A stretch of 64,000 bases of DNA. Origin: Polyporus tsugae (taxonomy: Eukaryota > Basidiomycota > Agaricomycetes > Polyporales > Polyporaceae). The stretch is from contig JAHRBS010000006.1 of the NCBI GenBank assembly GCA_024305745.1, positions 1,800,501 through 1,864,500 on the forward strand. Direction: 5' to 3'. Each line of letters opens with the position of its first letter. The stretch's first letter is position 1. The notes beneath the pieces were generated by a model, which was not told the origin of the DNA, made no database searches, and saw nothing but the letters and a program-made list of their open reading frames with translations. Of the stretch, positions 12,101 through 25,079 are shown in pieces. A program made the position numbers and the translations under genes.

Positions 12101-14444
12101 ATCGCCCGCTGGTCCATGCGGGTCCTCGCCTACGCACGACCGTCGGCCGACTCGGAGAGGATATCCCCGGGACGTGACGCACTGAGGGTGCGATCCGAGA
12201 AGTCGCCTCCCGCGCCGCGCGGCGGGAGGACACGAGTGCCTTCTTTGCATGGCTATTGGCGGAGATGGGGGTTCCTTCATCGCGTAGGACGTTCGCGCAA
12301 GGGGACTGTGTGAATTTGTGTCTCCATCAGCGGGATCCCGAAACTTGAAAGGTGCTCTGGAGGAACATACTCGCATTGCCAATAGTATTGGCATTGCCTG
12401 AGGGACGCGATCAGTGTCCTCTGGACTTCATTGAATCTAAAGAAGCGGTGGAGGCAAGTGATTAGGAATCATCTCGGCCTGCACATGACCCAAGTACATA
12501 CCGGCGCTGCGGCCTGCTGCAAAGTGGAGGGCGCACAGACGAAGCGATCTCGCGAGGGATCGGGGCCTTCCCGCCGCTCAATCATTCTCGTCATACCGCC
12601 GGCACTGTCAATGTCATAGTAATCGCTCGGGCAACTCGAGAGGGCCGCTGATGGAGCTTCAACCTGTTGAATATTTGAATGGTCGGCGTCGGCGAGGGCC
12701 CAATTTCACACTTTGGCTCCGCGCGTGTGTGCGAAGTGCCGCCCGAAGTCTGGAGTGCATGCTACTGTAACATGCACATCACAATCACTTCTCGCGGCTG
12801 CGCAGGGCGCTGCCTGATGCCCTCCACCGGCGTTGCGGCCCCTCTCGGGTTGTGCATTGCTTCGGGTGTAGTGAATCAACGGCTGCGAATTCTCTCGCTC
12901 TGTCCGCGCTGGTTGTGCATGGCCTGGGTAAGTCCGTGAAAACCGCAACGGCAAATTTAAAGCGTCTGGAGACTGAGCAACCGGGTACCTCCAGGCTTCA
13001 TGCGTGATGGGCGACTTTGGTCGTAATCGTAGCGAGGCAGGGATGGGGATCGTCCATCCGAATCGTGCCAGTCTAGATTGTTAGATTGTATCGCGATCGC
13101 GCCGGCATTGACAGGCTCAAACATAACGTACACTTACCTTATGTCGTGAATCCGGGCAAAGCGAAGTTGCCGGCCTCCCAGAGGAGACGACAAGATGAAA
13201 GGAAGAAAGAAAAGAAGGACCGAACGGGGCGAAAGAGCATCTGCAAAGGGGTTAAGGGGCCACGCGTTGGAATCGTGGCCGGTGGCACCCTCTCTGCAAG
13301 CAATCCAGAATCCACAGAGGCGCACCTCGCATGATGTACAGTCGACGACCCTGCGCAGGTTGACAAAAAGACTGGCGAAAGTCGCAGGATGTCATTACTG
13401 CTGATATGCAAGTAAGGTTGGCCGCGATATCTTTGTTCCACGCGCCTCACGACGACCCCTTTATTCGCGAAAGGCTTCCAGGAGGAGTAGTGGGTAGACC
13501 ATTCGCAGCGAGGCAGACAACGTGGATTATTATGAAGCTTTGCAGGAAGTCAGGCCGTAGTTCCGAGCAGCAAGACGCTATGGAGACGGCGGAGGATGGA
13601 AAGATACCAGATACAGTTCGGCGAATTCCAGCCCAGGCACTGGCGAGTGGCGATCCGAGCAAAGACACATGTTGCCACTTTCCCCTTCCCCTTCCTGACT
13701 TGAAATTCCCGCTCTATCCGCAAGTGGCCCAAACAGAAGACGCCGTCCAGCGAGGCGATGAGGAAAGCCAGTAAACTGGAACGAACAGCGCCTCCGGTCG
13801 CATGGTGGGAGGAGCGGAGGAGAGCAGCCGCCTCGGCGAGGACCCGGCGGAGGAGGAGGAGGGCGTCGCGGAGTCAGGACCGCTGGAGAACGCCGAGCGC
13901 CGACGGATCCCACCAGCTTGCGACCCTGAATATATTTCCACGGCCTGCTCTCTTCCCAGACCTCGTATCTTTAGGATAAGTAATTTACCTTGAAATACAG
14001 TATCCCAAAGTCGTGATGGCGATACGCAGGCATCTGGCTGATTTTTGTCCAGAATGAATTGGACGGCACCAATTGTTTGCGACTGATGAGCTTCGCGGTG
14101 CTGAAACACCAAGTCTGGACCTCCCCGTCTCCCGGCGAACAACCTCCTGGCACGGCGATCTAGTCCTGTGCGCTGCTGGACGCCGTAAATTTCCACGATG
14201 GGATCTTTCTGGCCTAAAAACCCACATTTCGCCGCTCATCAGGCTTCAGGTATCCGCTCGCCTGTCTCCAGTCTGGGGTCCTCACATTTCCTGAGCCATC
14301 GCTGGGTAGCTCCCCGTGCAGTGGACGCTATCGGTTCCTCCCCGGCGGCTAGAACTCATAGCATCCTGTGCCATATAAGCATCCCACTGATGCCCTCTCT
14401 GTTTTCCAACCCCGATCGCCTTCGCTCCCCTCGACTTACGTTAC
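9128..14444. other. Long gene-poor stretch with unassigned open frames
   Basis: No gene could be recognised across about 5.3 kb. The longer open frames are on the minus strand at 9596-10075 (159 codons), 10199-10636 (145), 11349-11897 (182) and 13714-14196 (160). None shows a family motif, and the frames opposite are open too. The first two are close together and could be exons of one unrecognised minus-strand gene. No long terminal repeats or transposase motifs were noticed by eye. Confidence 0.35.
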
Positions 14445-15669
14445 ATGACGCCCTCGTCTTCGCCAACTGGATCCCAGCGTGATGGTTCCGTCGACCATAG
14501 TCCGCCCAGCCAACACTCCACCGAACGTCCTGAACGTTCACGAAATGCCAAAGGTATGTCGGCACCGTCTTCCGCCTATCCGACAACACACTGATAATCA
14601 CACTAGCTCAGGCGCGTCACCGTGCCAAGCGGAAAGCGTACATCGAGCAGGTCTGATCGCTTTGCATTCAGCATGTTGACCTTCGTCACTTACCAACGCG
14701 TTATACTCTAGCTAGAGCAGACCGTCACCAAGCTCCAGTCTGTCCTTGCCCTCTCACCAGATCAGGTGGCCGCCATTCCCCCGCCGCTCATGCGGATACG
14801 CGAACTGGAGCAGGAGAACGAGCTTCTCCATCGAGAAGTGGAGGAGCTGCGACGACAGCTTGAGATGAAGAACACTCAACTTCGAACAGACTTCCGGCGA
14901 GACACCTATACCCCCCTCCCCGACGACCGACACTTCGACCGCGAGTCGAAACGGCGCAGAACGGCGGACGTCGGCGGCGTTTATGTGGTAAGGTGTTCCG
15001 CCCCCACCGGGTATCGTCCCTTACACGCCGCTCGCTCTTCACAGACATCCTCCCACTCTCCACCACCGCCCCTCTCCATTCCATCCATTACCGGCCAGTA
15101 CTCCTCGCAAAACTCACACACCTCGGCCTACCCGCCGTACTCGTCACGACCGTTGGGCGGCAACTACTCGTATGGTGTGCCGGGGTATCCTGTGCCGCCG
15201 GAGACTCCAACGTCGAGCGCGACGTCGAGTCCCTCGTTCTCGGCGAGTGTTATATCCGTCTCTGCGGGGTCTGCTCTGCAGCAGAACTGCGCGTATTAAG
15301 AGCTCGGGATCCTAGTGACAGCATGTTTTCCCACCCACAGCCCTCGGACTACGCACCCTCCTCACTTCCATCGCATTCCCATCATCGAACTTTATCATCC
15401 GCGTATGGTCATACCGCTCTTCCTCCTTTCTCTCACAGCGCATCTCAGTACGAACTTGTGAAACTAGAAGACGATCAATACACGGTGAGTTTGCCACCCT
15501 GCCTCTCTTCGTACGCCAGACTTCATATTATCTGACTGTCTATCACCGTCAACAGAACCCGCACCACAGTAGTACTACCACTACCAACGCTAGCCACTAC
15601 TCATCAGCACTTCATGCGAGTCATGGAGGACAGGCCGTCGCACACTGGCAATATTCGTCTGAACGGTGA
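14445..15669 (+). CDS. bZIP transcription factor
   Basis: Nuclear DNA-binding regulator. Start chosen at the ATG giving MTPSSSPTGSQRDG. Exons: 14445-14553, 14607-14650, 14712-14987, then one from about 15045, another from about 15318 to 15483, and a last exon from 15556. The basic region is RNAKAQARHRAKRKAYIEQ, split by an intron and followed directly by the zipper LEQTVTKLQSVLALSPDQV and a second heptad stretch (RIRELEQENELLHREVEEL). The rest is low-complexity Ser/Pro/Tyr-rich sequence (SSQNSHTSAYPPYSSRP; FSHSASQYELVKLEDDQYT), typical of an activation region, ending in VAHWQYSSER. The basic region departs from the classical N-x7-R core: N is followed by AKAQARH, with R eight positions after N being part of RAKRK. 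The intron about 15260-15317 has a weak GTCTGC donor. Targets unknown. Confidence 0.85.
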
Positions 15670-18291
15670 TGGCATGCCGAAAAACCCTCTACTTGGCCCG
15701 TCCCTGGCCCCCCTCTTCCTATCATCTCGTTGTCCCCCACTTTCCGATACTTGCTTTCGCGCTGTCCTGCCTGTCTTGCTGCCGCTGCTCGACGTATTGT
15801 TCCATGCCCGGGTCAGAATATGTATTATACCTGTAGAATCATCGCATTGGATACGGATCGTACTTGGATATACTTGCCAGGTTTTTCATGGCTCCACCAG
15901 TGTGCGAACATCTGAGAAGTGGATGGGAGACGGCCTTCCATATCACCTCCGCTGCAGAACATGGTGCGCTGAATTACCGTATACGCGTCCCAAATTTCTC
16001 AAGGGAAGAACGCCGCTCTGATTTTTCAATGCTAGGCTCAATCCGTCACGAAGCTACAAGCTAAGTTTGATAGATCCTCCACCTCGCGCAGGCCGCTTCC
16101 TGCTTCCGCCCGCTCTGTCGGACCGCCCGGCGCCCACAGCCAGCTTGTGGGCAGCCAGCGGCCTCAGAATGGCTACGGTATCACTGGCATCGCCGCAAGG
16201 TCGCGCCAGCGGCCAGCCATTCCCTCTCGCTCGTCGCCCAGGTGTCATCATTGCCAACAACCAAGGCGGTCCAGCCTTGTTCGTCCCCCAAGCATAACTT
16301 CTCATCGGCTTCATCCGTCCTGGTATTTTTACTTTCTACGCCACGCACCCCGACGCACGGCGACTCGACGCATGGAGTGCATTAAAATGCAAGGAGGCGC
16401 ATTGGTGGGGAGCGGCCGCCCTCTTCCGAGAGAGCGCGCCGCCGGATGCAACGGGGCGAGTCCTTGGAGCAAATCATTGACCTGCCTCGTTCGTCCTAGG
16501 TGTTCCTGAGCATTGCAACCCGCCGTCCACCTGCTGAGCACGGTGTCTATACTCACCCCTTCCATACTTGGTACGTAGAACCCAGCCATCGCAGAGCGCA
16601 GAGCTCATATACAGTATCGCCCATGGGCCGTCGGGCATCCGGGGCTCGGCGCAATTGCGCATGCATCGCATGGGAACCTGAGCTCTTACCGAGCTGTTGC
16701 CAGGTCAATCTGCGTCCTTCGCATGCCCAGACCAAGTTAACAGGTCCGCACACTCGCCGCCCGTCGGCCCTGAATTTGGGCAAGAGTTCTGGCGTTGATG
16801 TAGTAGCCATATAGACCCAGCGCGCACCGATTGATTCTCAGAGGAGCATCGCGCCATTCCAAAGCGGAACCGGTTGCGCCTCGGCAAAGCTATCAATCTC
16901 CGTGAAGTACGCCGACCCGTGCCCGCAAGCACTTTGAGTGACCGGGTCGAGCACCCCTCAGGGTAGGTGTTTTCTCACTGCGTGCCGTACGCGGGCTGTA
17001 GTAGTAGTGCAATGACATGCAGCGCGCCAAACCAATCAGCCGAACCAGGGTCCGACGATGCAGGGGTCCCCGACATGAATTCATTTGTACGGCCCGCATG
17101 CGCACCCGTCCCTCCTAGCTGGCTGTGATAGCCGGGTTGACAGGTGCAACGAAGCACAGTTTTGCGCATTCTCAGCCTATGGGCACAGTCGACGCCCCAA
17201 CCGCTTCGCGCGGCCATGCATGGCTTCGTGGACCAAGGGGATACGGAGGCCCGTCAATTTCAGTCGCGATCTAGAGGCAGAGAAGCGCGTGATCCAGCCG
17301 GTCCTCGGTGCGTGTCCCATGCGTACTTATTCCGAGGATACCGTTTGTACCGAAACATAATATACGAGTTGTACTGGCAACACCAGTGACGGCGTGGAAG
17401 AAGATCTTCTCGGCAGTGAAGACCACAGGAGAATATTAATCTCAGCCTGAGGACAATGCCCGTCAGGACCGTACGCCCGATCTACCGCGATCAGCGTTGA
17501 GACTACAGTATCTCGCGTAGAGACACCTGGGTACGCCTCCTCCTCGGACCTCGCTCATCGGCCATCTCTGCCAGATAGTCTTTCCACCGCAAGAGTGGGC
17601 CGGAATCGACCACCTGAGCAGTTCGCCGTGCTTCCTATGCTAAGATGAACCCCGTGAGCTGCATGACCTGAGGGCGTCCTTCTGCCAGGGAATTCGGTCG
17701 AAGCCATGCGCCGCGTGGTTCCGGACTTCCCGCCGCTGTAGGTCCACAGCAACGAAGCCCGAGTGACTGCCGAACTTCCCGTGCAGTGGGCAAATGAAAG
17801 CGAGATTAGACGGAAAGAAGACAGCACGTGAGGAGGTGCCAGGATGTATAATGAGGGCGTTGGCGGCGGACTGCGCCGCTGATCATACTCAACCAGCGTC
17901 ATTCTGCAATAATATTGGCAGCTTTCGCAAAGCTGGCTGGCTATCTGCTGTGAAGAATGAGCGTTATGAAACACAGTGGCGCCTAGGGTCCATATTCCCC
18001 GCAGTTGGTTGGGAAATGAAGGGCGGAGAAGCGCGATCTGGAGGGCCTAACCCGCGCGTTGCCGACAAGGATAGCGGGTTATTGGGACTTGTTGCATGCC
18101 CCGATGCTTGAGCCTGGCTTATGTTGGCGCGCAGTGACAAAGAGAACGAACTCAGCTATAGCGTCGGTGCCATTGTCCGCTTTATCATGGAGGCTGAGGT
18201 GGTTGAACTATTGGGCAGGTCAAAGCGGTCAAAGCCATATACTTATGAATCGACAATCAACTTTCAGCACGTCATTTCATCCACTCTCAAC
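15670..18291. other. Intergenic, no gene recognised
   Basis: About 2.6 kb between the bZIP gene and the transaldolase-like gene. Open frames on both strands are short, overlap each other and carry no motif that I can name. The last few hundred bases should include the promoter of the transaldolase-like gene. No repeats or RNA genes were noticed. Confidence 0.35.
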
Positions 18292-20385
18292 ATGTCCCAC
18301 CGCCTCTCACCGTCCACAGAACTTCCCAGGTCGATGCCTGCGCCACCAGACATGCCAACCGTATCGTTCCACACACCCAGCATGAGCAAGCACAAGACGC
18401 CGGTTCAAGACGAGAACGCCGTTCAATCGCGCATCCCCGTCAAGTCGCCTCCAAGGTCGACCCTAAGGAGCCCGCTGAACCACAACACGCCCAAGAGCCC
18501 CACGCCGAGCAAGAAACTGCCGGTCAGGTTCGACGGGAAGCCCTCGATCCCGTTCCCGAAGAGCAGCAAGCCGGCGCCCCCGGTGGTTACCAACTCCAAC
18601 GCCATAGTCAACGACGCCACCCCGTTACGAGTCCTGACCGCCGATTCGCCGAAACCGCCGCCGCTTGGCAGGAAGCTGCGACTAGGCAATGTGGCGAAAG
18701 GGAAGGAGAAGGACGGGAAATGCCAGGCCCCAACATCCAGATCGGTATGGAAGACGTTGCTCCACAGGGGGAAGGCTGTGGTAGCACAGACCTTGGATCG
18801 CGACCGTGAGTGACAGGGCCTGGCTGCCTTCCATGCTCTTGCCCACGATGCTGTAAATCGGGTCGTCTACTGACATTGATGGTCTGACGGGCGTTTGCGT
18901 GCGCCTGCGTAGTGCTGATGGAGCGACGGTGGGCGTACAACGCGACGTGGATGACACCAGGACTGCTGCGTCAAGGTCTAAACGAAGACGAAAGGGCGTT
19001 TCATGCATGGTCAGCGTTCAAGCGTGCCATTCGTGGGAGGTGCGTGGACCTTGCCTGCTACCCAGTACGCCCAAACTTTATGACTGAACGGCGTGGCTAG
19101 GCGTGTCGAAGATTGGGATATGGGCGGTATCCTGTCGGAAGCCATGAACCGCTATGTGAGTCACGTTTACGCCGGTCTAAACAAGCACTGACCGCTTTCT
19201 CAGCTGGTCTCACTTGGGGTGGATCAGCTTGGGGAAGTGAGCGGACTGCACTTCACGTTCCTTGACCCACGGAACGCGAATAATTCTCGCGCGCTGGTGA
19301 GACAAGCCCGGGAGCTTGCGAACCTTTTCGAGGCGGAGGGCTACGGCAACGGTTGCATTGTTTTTTCCGTGAGTGCCGCGGATGGTGTTTCAGGTTGCCT
19401 AAACCACTAACGGGCAGGCCAGATACCAGCGACGGAGGAGGGCGCCCAAGCTGCCAGGAAGCTCGAGAAGAAGTATAATCTGAAGACGAACCTTCTCTTC
19501 GTTTCGGGTCTAGCGCACGCAGCTATCTGTGCGCAGGCTGGAGCCTCATTTGTAACGTTCCCCTACAAAACGGTAAGTTTTTTGATTCTGATAGCCTATC
19601 GAGCCATCCTCATTGACATCGTGCGCCAGCTCACGAAGGGGTCCGTTCATAAAAGCGTGCGCAGCCGCTGGGTGCGGTCATCCAAGGCGCCAAGCCCGAC
19701 ACCCAAGCGCCTCGCCGACGAGGCCATCGAAGCTACGGCGGAATACTTCGACATGCACGGGGTTGCAACCCAGATAGTGGTGTCAGTCGAGAATATTGCC
19801 ACCGTGAGTGCAGCTGCTTCCGCCGACCGCCCTCACATCGGCCTTCCCGATGGAGAGAATAAAAGTCTCACCTTAGTCCCTCTTTGCCGACAGCTCAGCG
19901 AGGCGCTGCATCTGGACGGTTTCGACGCCGTCGTGCTCGACACAGATCAATCATTGGAGGCGAAGGAACCCTTGCTAGCGATGCCGCCGGCACCCAAGCT
20001 TGCGGCGGCAAAACCATCACCGGCGAGCCTACAGGCGCGAGAAACCCGATATCCCATCCTCGAGTCCATGAACGGCGCCTTCATGTCGGCGATGTCCGCG
20101 GAGGCGCAGAGCGTGGCGGAGCTCACGCTTCAGGACGTCTTGGAGGACTGGCAAGTACGCATGACCATGGTCGAAGAGCACATGCGAGAATGGCTGCAGC
20201 ACGAAATTGAATCGGCATTCATGACGGAGAGGGATATTGAGAGGAAGTACTCACAGGAACTGGAGAGGCTGATCACGGCCTGTACTTTGGGCGAGAAGCT
20301 GAGCCCACAGTTCCAGATCAGGGAGGACGACGTGGGATTCCGCATGACACGTACTCTTTGGGACAGACCGGAGGCGTGGAGCTGA
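18292..20385 (+). CDS. Transaldolase-like protein lacking catalytic lysine (probable pseudoenzyme)
   Basis: Spliced gene with a basic, Pro/Ser/Thr-rich disordered N-terminus of about 170 residues (MSHRLSPSTELPRS on, with repeated SP and TP sites) followed by a TIM-barrel domain of the transaldolase family. The similarity is clearest at IPATEEGAQAARKLEKKY, LKTNLLFVSGLAHAAICAQA and GASFVTFPYKT, which match the transaldolase run IASTWEGIQAA...CNLTLLFSFAQA...FVGRI. The Schiff-base lysine of transaldolase (L-I-K-I/L) is serine here (IVFS|IPAT, at an intron), and the phosphate-binding arginine of the SFRN motif is glutamate (VSVENIA). The barrel strand GLHFTFLDPR and C-terminal helices remain. Introns lie near 18808, 19042, 19155, 19370, 19573 and 19804. 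The frame is open throughout, so the gene is not decayed; a structural or regulatory role is inferred. The start could be upstream, since the frame stays open to 18121. Confidence 0.75.
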
Positions 20386-22143
20386 CCAGTGGTAATAAGA
20401 AGCCAAGGCGAGGGTAGAACGGACTGAACGCACAATGTCGGTTGTCTCGGGGATTGCTATGGCCGCCGGACGTGATTGTATAATTAATTGTGGGCCGTGA
20501 ATGTAGAATCATGGGGACATGGGTTCGAGAATTCCGATGTTTTACATCAAGAAAGCGGAGGGTGCAACTGGTAGGGTGGTATCGCGTATCAAATTCCTGT
20601 GTCCACCGAGGGTCCTGGGATTAGGAACCACCCAAAGTCCCGATGGGAAACCGGAAGTTTGCTCACCTCTTGGGTGGACACAACATACCTATGTTGTGTA
20701 TTTGGTGTCCTCATATGCATGCGGCGACCATCGAGCGCTCGCTGCGATGCTTTGGTCCAGACTCAGGGTCAGGCGAAGAAGAGAATATATGTCAGAAATG
20801 TTACTCACCAAAGGAGATAAGATGGATTTCAGTGAACGTGCACACCACGCTGCTCGGGAAGCGGCACGGATACGACGCTTCGCGCGAACGCTGGGGTTAG
20901 GCTGGGGGAGAAGTTCCCAAGCCGTCGTCAACCGATGGTCGTGAATGTATTTTCGTGGTATTCGCTGTGAAGGACGATGGCAGCAGAAGAGGTTACCTCC
21001 GAGGCCAAGGCGGAGCGCTCAATGCCTGGCGCAGAAAATGGGCCGAAATACGACGCCAGGGAAATTTTGCTTTGCGGCAAGATGCGTGCCATGAGGCTGG
21101 GGTTGCTGCCCATCCCGTCCGGGCACTTCCTGAACCCAACCTACGGAGACACTAGGATGGAATATCAGTTGCGCAATAAGTTCCGATGAACGACGACGGG
21201 CGTACCAAAGGATCTTCGCACCATCAGCGCCAGTGGTCCAGCGAGCTACTGCGGAAATGTATTGTACAGAAGGACTATTGGGCGCACCATGGCCTGAGAG
21301 CGTAGGTGATATTCGATTATACTGGGGCCGAACACGGCTCCAGCGGGAAGAAAGACATACTAGTCGAGGCTGGATATGAGCACGCCTGAGGTCCTCGTGT
21401 ATCGTTCCACCTCCGACCGGGCAGAAGGCGTGTCCCATGGCAGAACCTAACGCAGAAAACTGTGTCTTAGACCGGCCTGCGGGACGAGCCATGAATAACA
21501 TGCTAAACAGAGCTGTCGAACGCTCGTACCTCGAGGACCACTTGGCTTCTTACATGCGTGACTAGAGCGTCTTCTTTGAGCGGGCACTAAAGTTCTGGGG
21601 TCATTATTCAAGGACACGGACGGGACGTTCCAAGCATGCAAGCGTGGAGGAGTGGGGGATGAACGTACGAGGCAACGAGGTCGAGTAGCCTTATTGGAGG
21701 CCAAGCCTGGCAACTCAAACGCGCAACGGGTTTACGTACCGCCCTAGTGACCCCGCGTAACCCCATAGATTGACATTAAAGAAAAGGAACGACGTTCATA
21801 CCAATAGGACAGGATGTACCAGCAACGTTCAGATCCGGAGTCTAGACACTGATGCATATATGCAGGGTAGGTCTGGAGTTGGAGAAGGATGACAAGCTCA
21901 GGCCCTCCAGGGAGACTCGCAGATACGTTTAGGACGGAAAGCGAGGGAGGGTTATCTTAACCACGATGTCGAGAACGTCGGTTGATGAGAGTGAGCGTCG
22001 AGAACAAGTTGTTGGAGGAGTCCGGCTGTAGCACGCGATGGCGGGGGCGTGCGGCGGACTCGCTTGGCGGCCCTTCGCGACCGCTCTGTTCTGTACCATC
22101 ATCATCTCCGTCATCCTTGTGTCTAGGACCTCCTAGAATCAGC
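20386..22143. other. Intergenic, no gene recognised
   Basis: About 1.75 kb. Open frames of 140-160 codons at 20519-20944 (+) and 21019-21501 (-) have overlapping open frames on both strands and no recognisable motif. The segment contains the promoter of the GPI11 gene. An in-frame upstream extension of GPI11 to 21982 is open but lacks family similarity. Confidence 0.35.
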
Positions 22144-23306
22144 ATGCCTTCACGAAACCGAAAAGCCGGAGAGACTGGACCCTCTCGAGCACAAGCTGAG
22201 TCTTCTTCAGAACCAGCGTACTTTCCCTTCGCGCGATACACCTCGGTCGTAGGGGTCCACACCTCTCTTCTCGCATTTACCGCACTTCTGCTGCCTGGGA
22301 CCACTCCATCTTTCGGTGGAATATTGGCACCATGGGACTTCACGAAGAGCACAGAAGGTCGAGATATCATCCGAAATCTCACCGAGAACCCCTTACGAAC
22401 ACTTGCTTGGATCTGCATTGGCGCGCTCATCCTCCAGTGCTGGTGGGCAAGCTGGATCAAACAGTGGTCCTCTGCAACACGGACCCACAAACCAGATAGC
22501 GTCGATGCTACGAAGCAGAGGATGGAGAGAGACTGGTGGAAGGCCCAGCGCGAACGCGTGGTGGTACGATCTTCTCTGCTTTGGCAACCCGTATGCTCCT
22601 CTTTTGACACCGTCTTCTCCTCACATAGGAATACGGGAAGGCAGTAGCGACCACCCTCGTTGCCTCCATCACCTTCCACGCAATCGCCGTCCTCCTCGGT
22701 GCACCCCTTTCAAGGTAAAACGTTCCCCCTTCCTCGTCCTTTCCGAGGGCCCATCCTGCACTCGCTGACGTGCACCCTCCCCACGCAGCCATCCGCTTCA
22801 CACCTACTCCATGTCCCTTCTTCTCGCCATCCTCACCGTCTTGCCGCCCGCGTACGCTCTCGGCCCGCCCACGTTCGGGTCGGACAGTCCTTCGCTGGTC
22901 AGTCGACTTACGTGGATCCGTCTCTTCGCAGAGCTTTCGTACGTCTTCCCCACTCCCCCTCGCATCTTCTTGAGAAACTGATAAAATTTTCGCGTCCAGA
23001 CCGCGCACCCCGGTCGAAAGGGCACTCGTTTACCCAGCAGTCGGTACGGTTACCGGAGCCTGGTTGGGCGTGATTCCTAATGGGCTCGACTGGGAGCGTC
23101 CCTGGCAGGTCCGTTTTGTATTGGGCCTTGCGTTTGTACCCACGATTTGCTGATGAGCCTTCAAATAGGCATGGCCGCTCACCCCCACTTTCGGCGCGGT
23201 CGCGGGATTTGTTGTGGGATCCTTGCTCGCTTTGGTCGTCGGCGCAACCCTCGAGCTAGCACAAGCAGACCACCAGCGGCTTCAATCAGGGAAGAAGAGT
23301 TCATGA
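22144..23306 (+). CDS. gpi11: GPI biosynthesis protein Pig-F/Gpi11
   Basis: ER membrane protein that helps add phosphoethanolamine to the GPI anchor precursor. The ATG at 22144 (MPSRNRKAGETG) is preferred over in-frame upstream ATGs because family similarity begins shortly after it. Membrane segments include VVGVHTSLLAFTALLLP, TLAWICIGALILQCWW, TTLVASITFHAIAVLLG, YSMSLLLAILTVLPPAYAL and FGAVAGFVVGSLLALVVG. The family signature near the C-terminus is clear: IPNGLDWERPWQAWPLTP, with an intron after WQ (about 23109-23168). Further introns are near 22560-22630, 22715-22787 and 22939-22999, all in frame. It is convergent with the PHO13-like gene, with only about 160 bases between the two stop codons. 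Confidence 0.9.
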
Positions 23307-23464
23307 CCATGCGGCAATATCCTCAAGTTGTCTAAGAAGCTCGACATCTAGATCTACAGTCTATATCTGCCCACGTCCATCTAACTTATACTATTCTAAT
23401 ATTCGCTCATATCCAACCCATTCTTCCTCGCGCTTCTCCACACAGAGCCCGTATGTATACTCAG

Positions 23465-24758
23465 CTACGAAAGCAAGGCACGGAGATCCCCAATCGACCC
23501 CGTCACATAGTCGGGCACTGTGGATGACGCATTCGGGCCTGTTATCTCGTTCTCCTTCGTGATGCCTGCACGAACGTCCCAGCTCTATTAGCATCTCTGC
23601 CAATCAGCCTTCCACCACGCCAATGCGCACGCACCGGTCAGCACGAGCAGCGTCGAAAGCCCGCCGGCCTTGCCAAACTCGATGTCGGTGTTCAGCCTGT
23701 CGCCCACCATGACCGTCCGCTTCGGGTCGAAATCGTGCCTGTTGCCCGACGGCGAGGCGCACGTTAGCCCCGGTTATCCGTGCTTCTCGTCACCAACGCC
23801 CCGGGCAGCCCGGGGGTACGCTGCACCCGGTGGGGCGTTGCACTCACTTAGCTTTGATGCAGTCGAGCATCGTCCTATTTGGCTTCCCAATTGCTATGGG
23901 GTCCTTCCCCAGCGCGTACCGCAGAGGAGCGCTGACGGTTCCGGCGCCAGGCAGCAGGCCGTCCGCAGTGGGATACGTGCTGTCCTCGTTCGTCACGAGG
24001 AACTGGCAGCCGTCGTTGCGGATGAGGTAGTTGAACGCCTTCGAGAGCTTCGTGTAGTTGACCGAGGTGTCGAGCCCACAGACGACGGCCCCGACGGCCG
24101 GGTCCGGCGTCCACGTTGCGAGGGAGAAGTTCGCGAGGGTGTTATCCGCTGGGTCCTGTACGAGAGAGAGCGTCTGAGGTCAGGTTGGGGGCCTTCATCG
24201 GGAGGAAGCAAGGACGTACGGTGCCCCCGATGTGCGTGATGCCCTCCTCCTCGAGCTCCTCCTCGAGCCCGGCCATACCGATTACATAGACCTTCTTGTC
24301 CTTGGGCAGCTTCATCACCGACGAGATGTACACCGCCGCTGCGTACGCGGACCCAAAGATCTCATCCTGTCCCCCTCATCTGAATCAGCCTTCCCGATCT
24401 CCCCAGACGTTATCTAGCGGGGGGGTACCACGTACAACGTGAGCCTCAATCCCGAGCGAGTCGAACTTTTTCTTGTAGTTCTTCCGCGACTTGGTCGCGT
24501 TGTTCGTCACGAACAGCACCGACTTCTCTTGCGATGCGGCGCGCCGCGCGGGATGGTAGTCCGTATATGATTACAGAGTCGCGCGATCTAAGCGACGACT
24601 GGGGACGCACTGTGATGCCGGAGGAGCTGGAGGACGTCCGTCGCGCCGTCGATCAGCTTGTCTCCCTGCCAGAGGACGCCGTCGCAGTCGAACAGCCAGG
24701 TGTCGTACTTGTCCAGCAAACCGGCGTAGTCCTCTCGAGAGCTTAGACGAGCTGCCAT
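23465..24758 (-). CDS. PHO13: 4-nitrophenylphosphatase / phosphoglycolate phosphatase (HAD family)
   Basis: HAD-superfamily phosphatase that removes side products such as 2-phosphoglycolate. The start at [18 protein letters not shown] matches the family start. HAD motif I is [12 protein letters not shown], motif II is [11 protein letters not shown], and motif III/IV is [29 protein letters not shown] precedes it. The last exon gives [14 protein letters not shown] and ends [11 protein letters not shown]. About five introns (after LLRHH, EAHV, HIGGT, the cap domain, and LVLTG) were placed; the one in the cap domain around 23757-23850 is the least certain. Length, about 300 residues, fits the family. 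Divergent neighbour: none close upstream. Confidence 0.92.
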
Positions 24759-25079
24759 GGTAGCCGAGAGGGTCGTCGATCGGTCAAAACCAGGGTATAA
24801 ATGTGATGGGGCAGACGAGTAGGAAGTCGAGATGTTGTACGGAGGCACGGTTGTGTGAATCGTAAGTCCGAGTTCTGGCACTCATGCCTTTTGGCCTCGA
24901 AGCGCTCAATGCACAGATACTGGAAGACAAAGCTCCGTTCAATTCCGCACTCCGTACACCGTATGATTGGTCAATGGTGGGTCATTCGGCAGCATCGATC
25001 CTCGCAGTAAGTCGGTAAGTCACTTCAATGCTATCCTATCGTACAGAGCTTGGACTGACTTCCTGATTTATCTCCTTTG

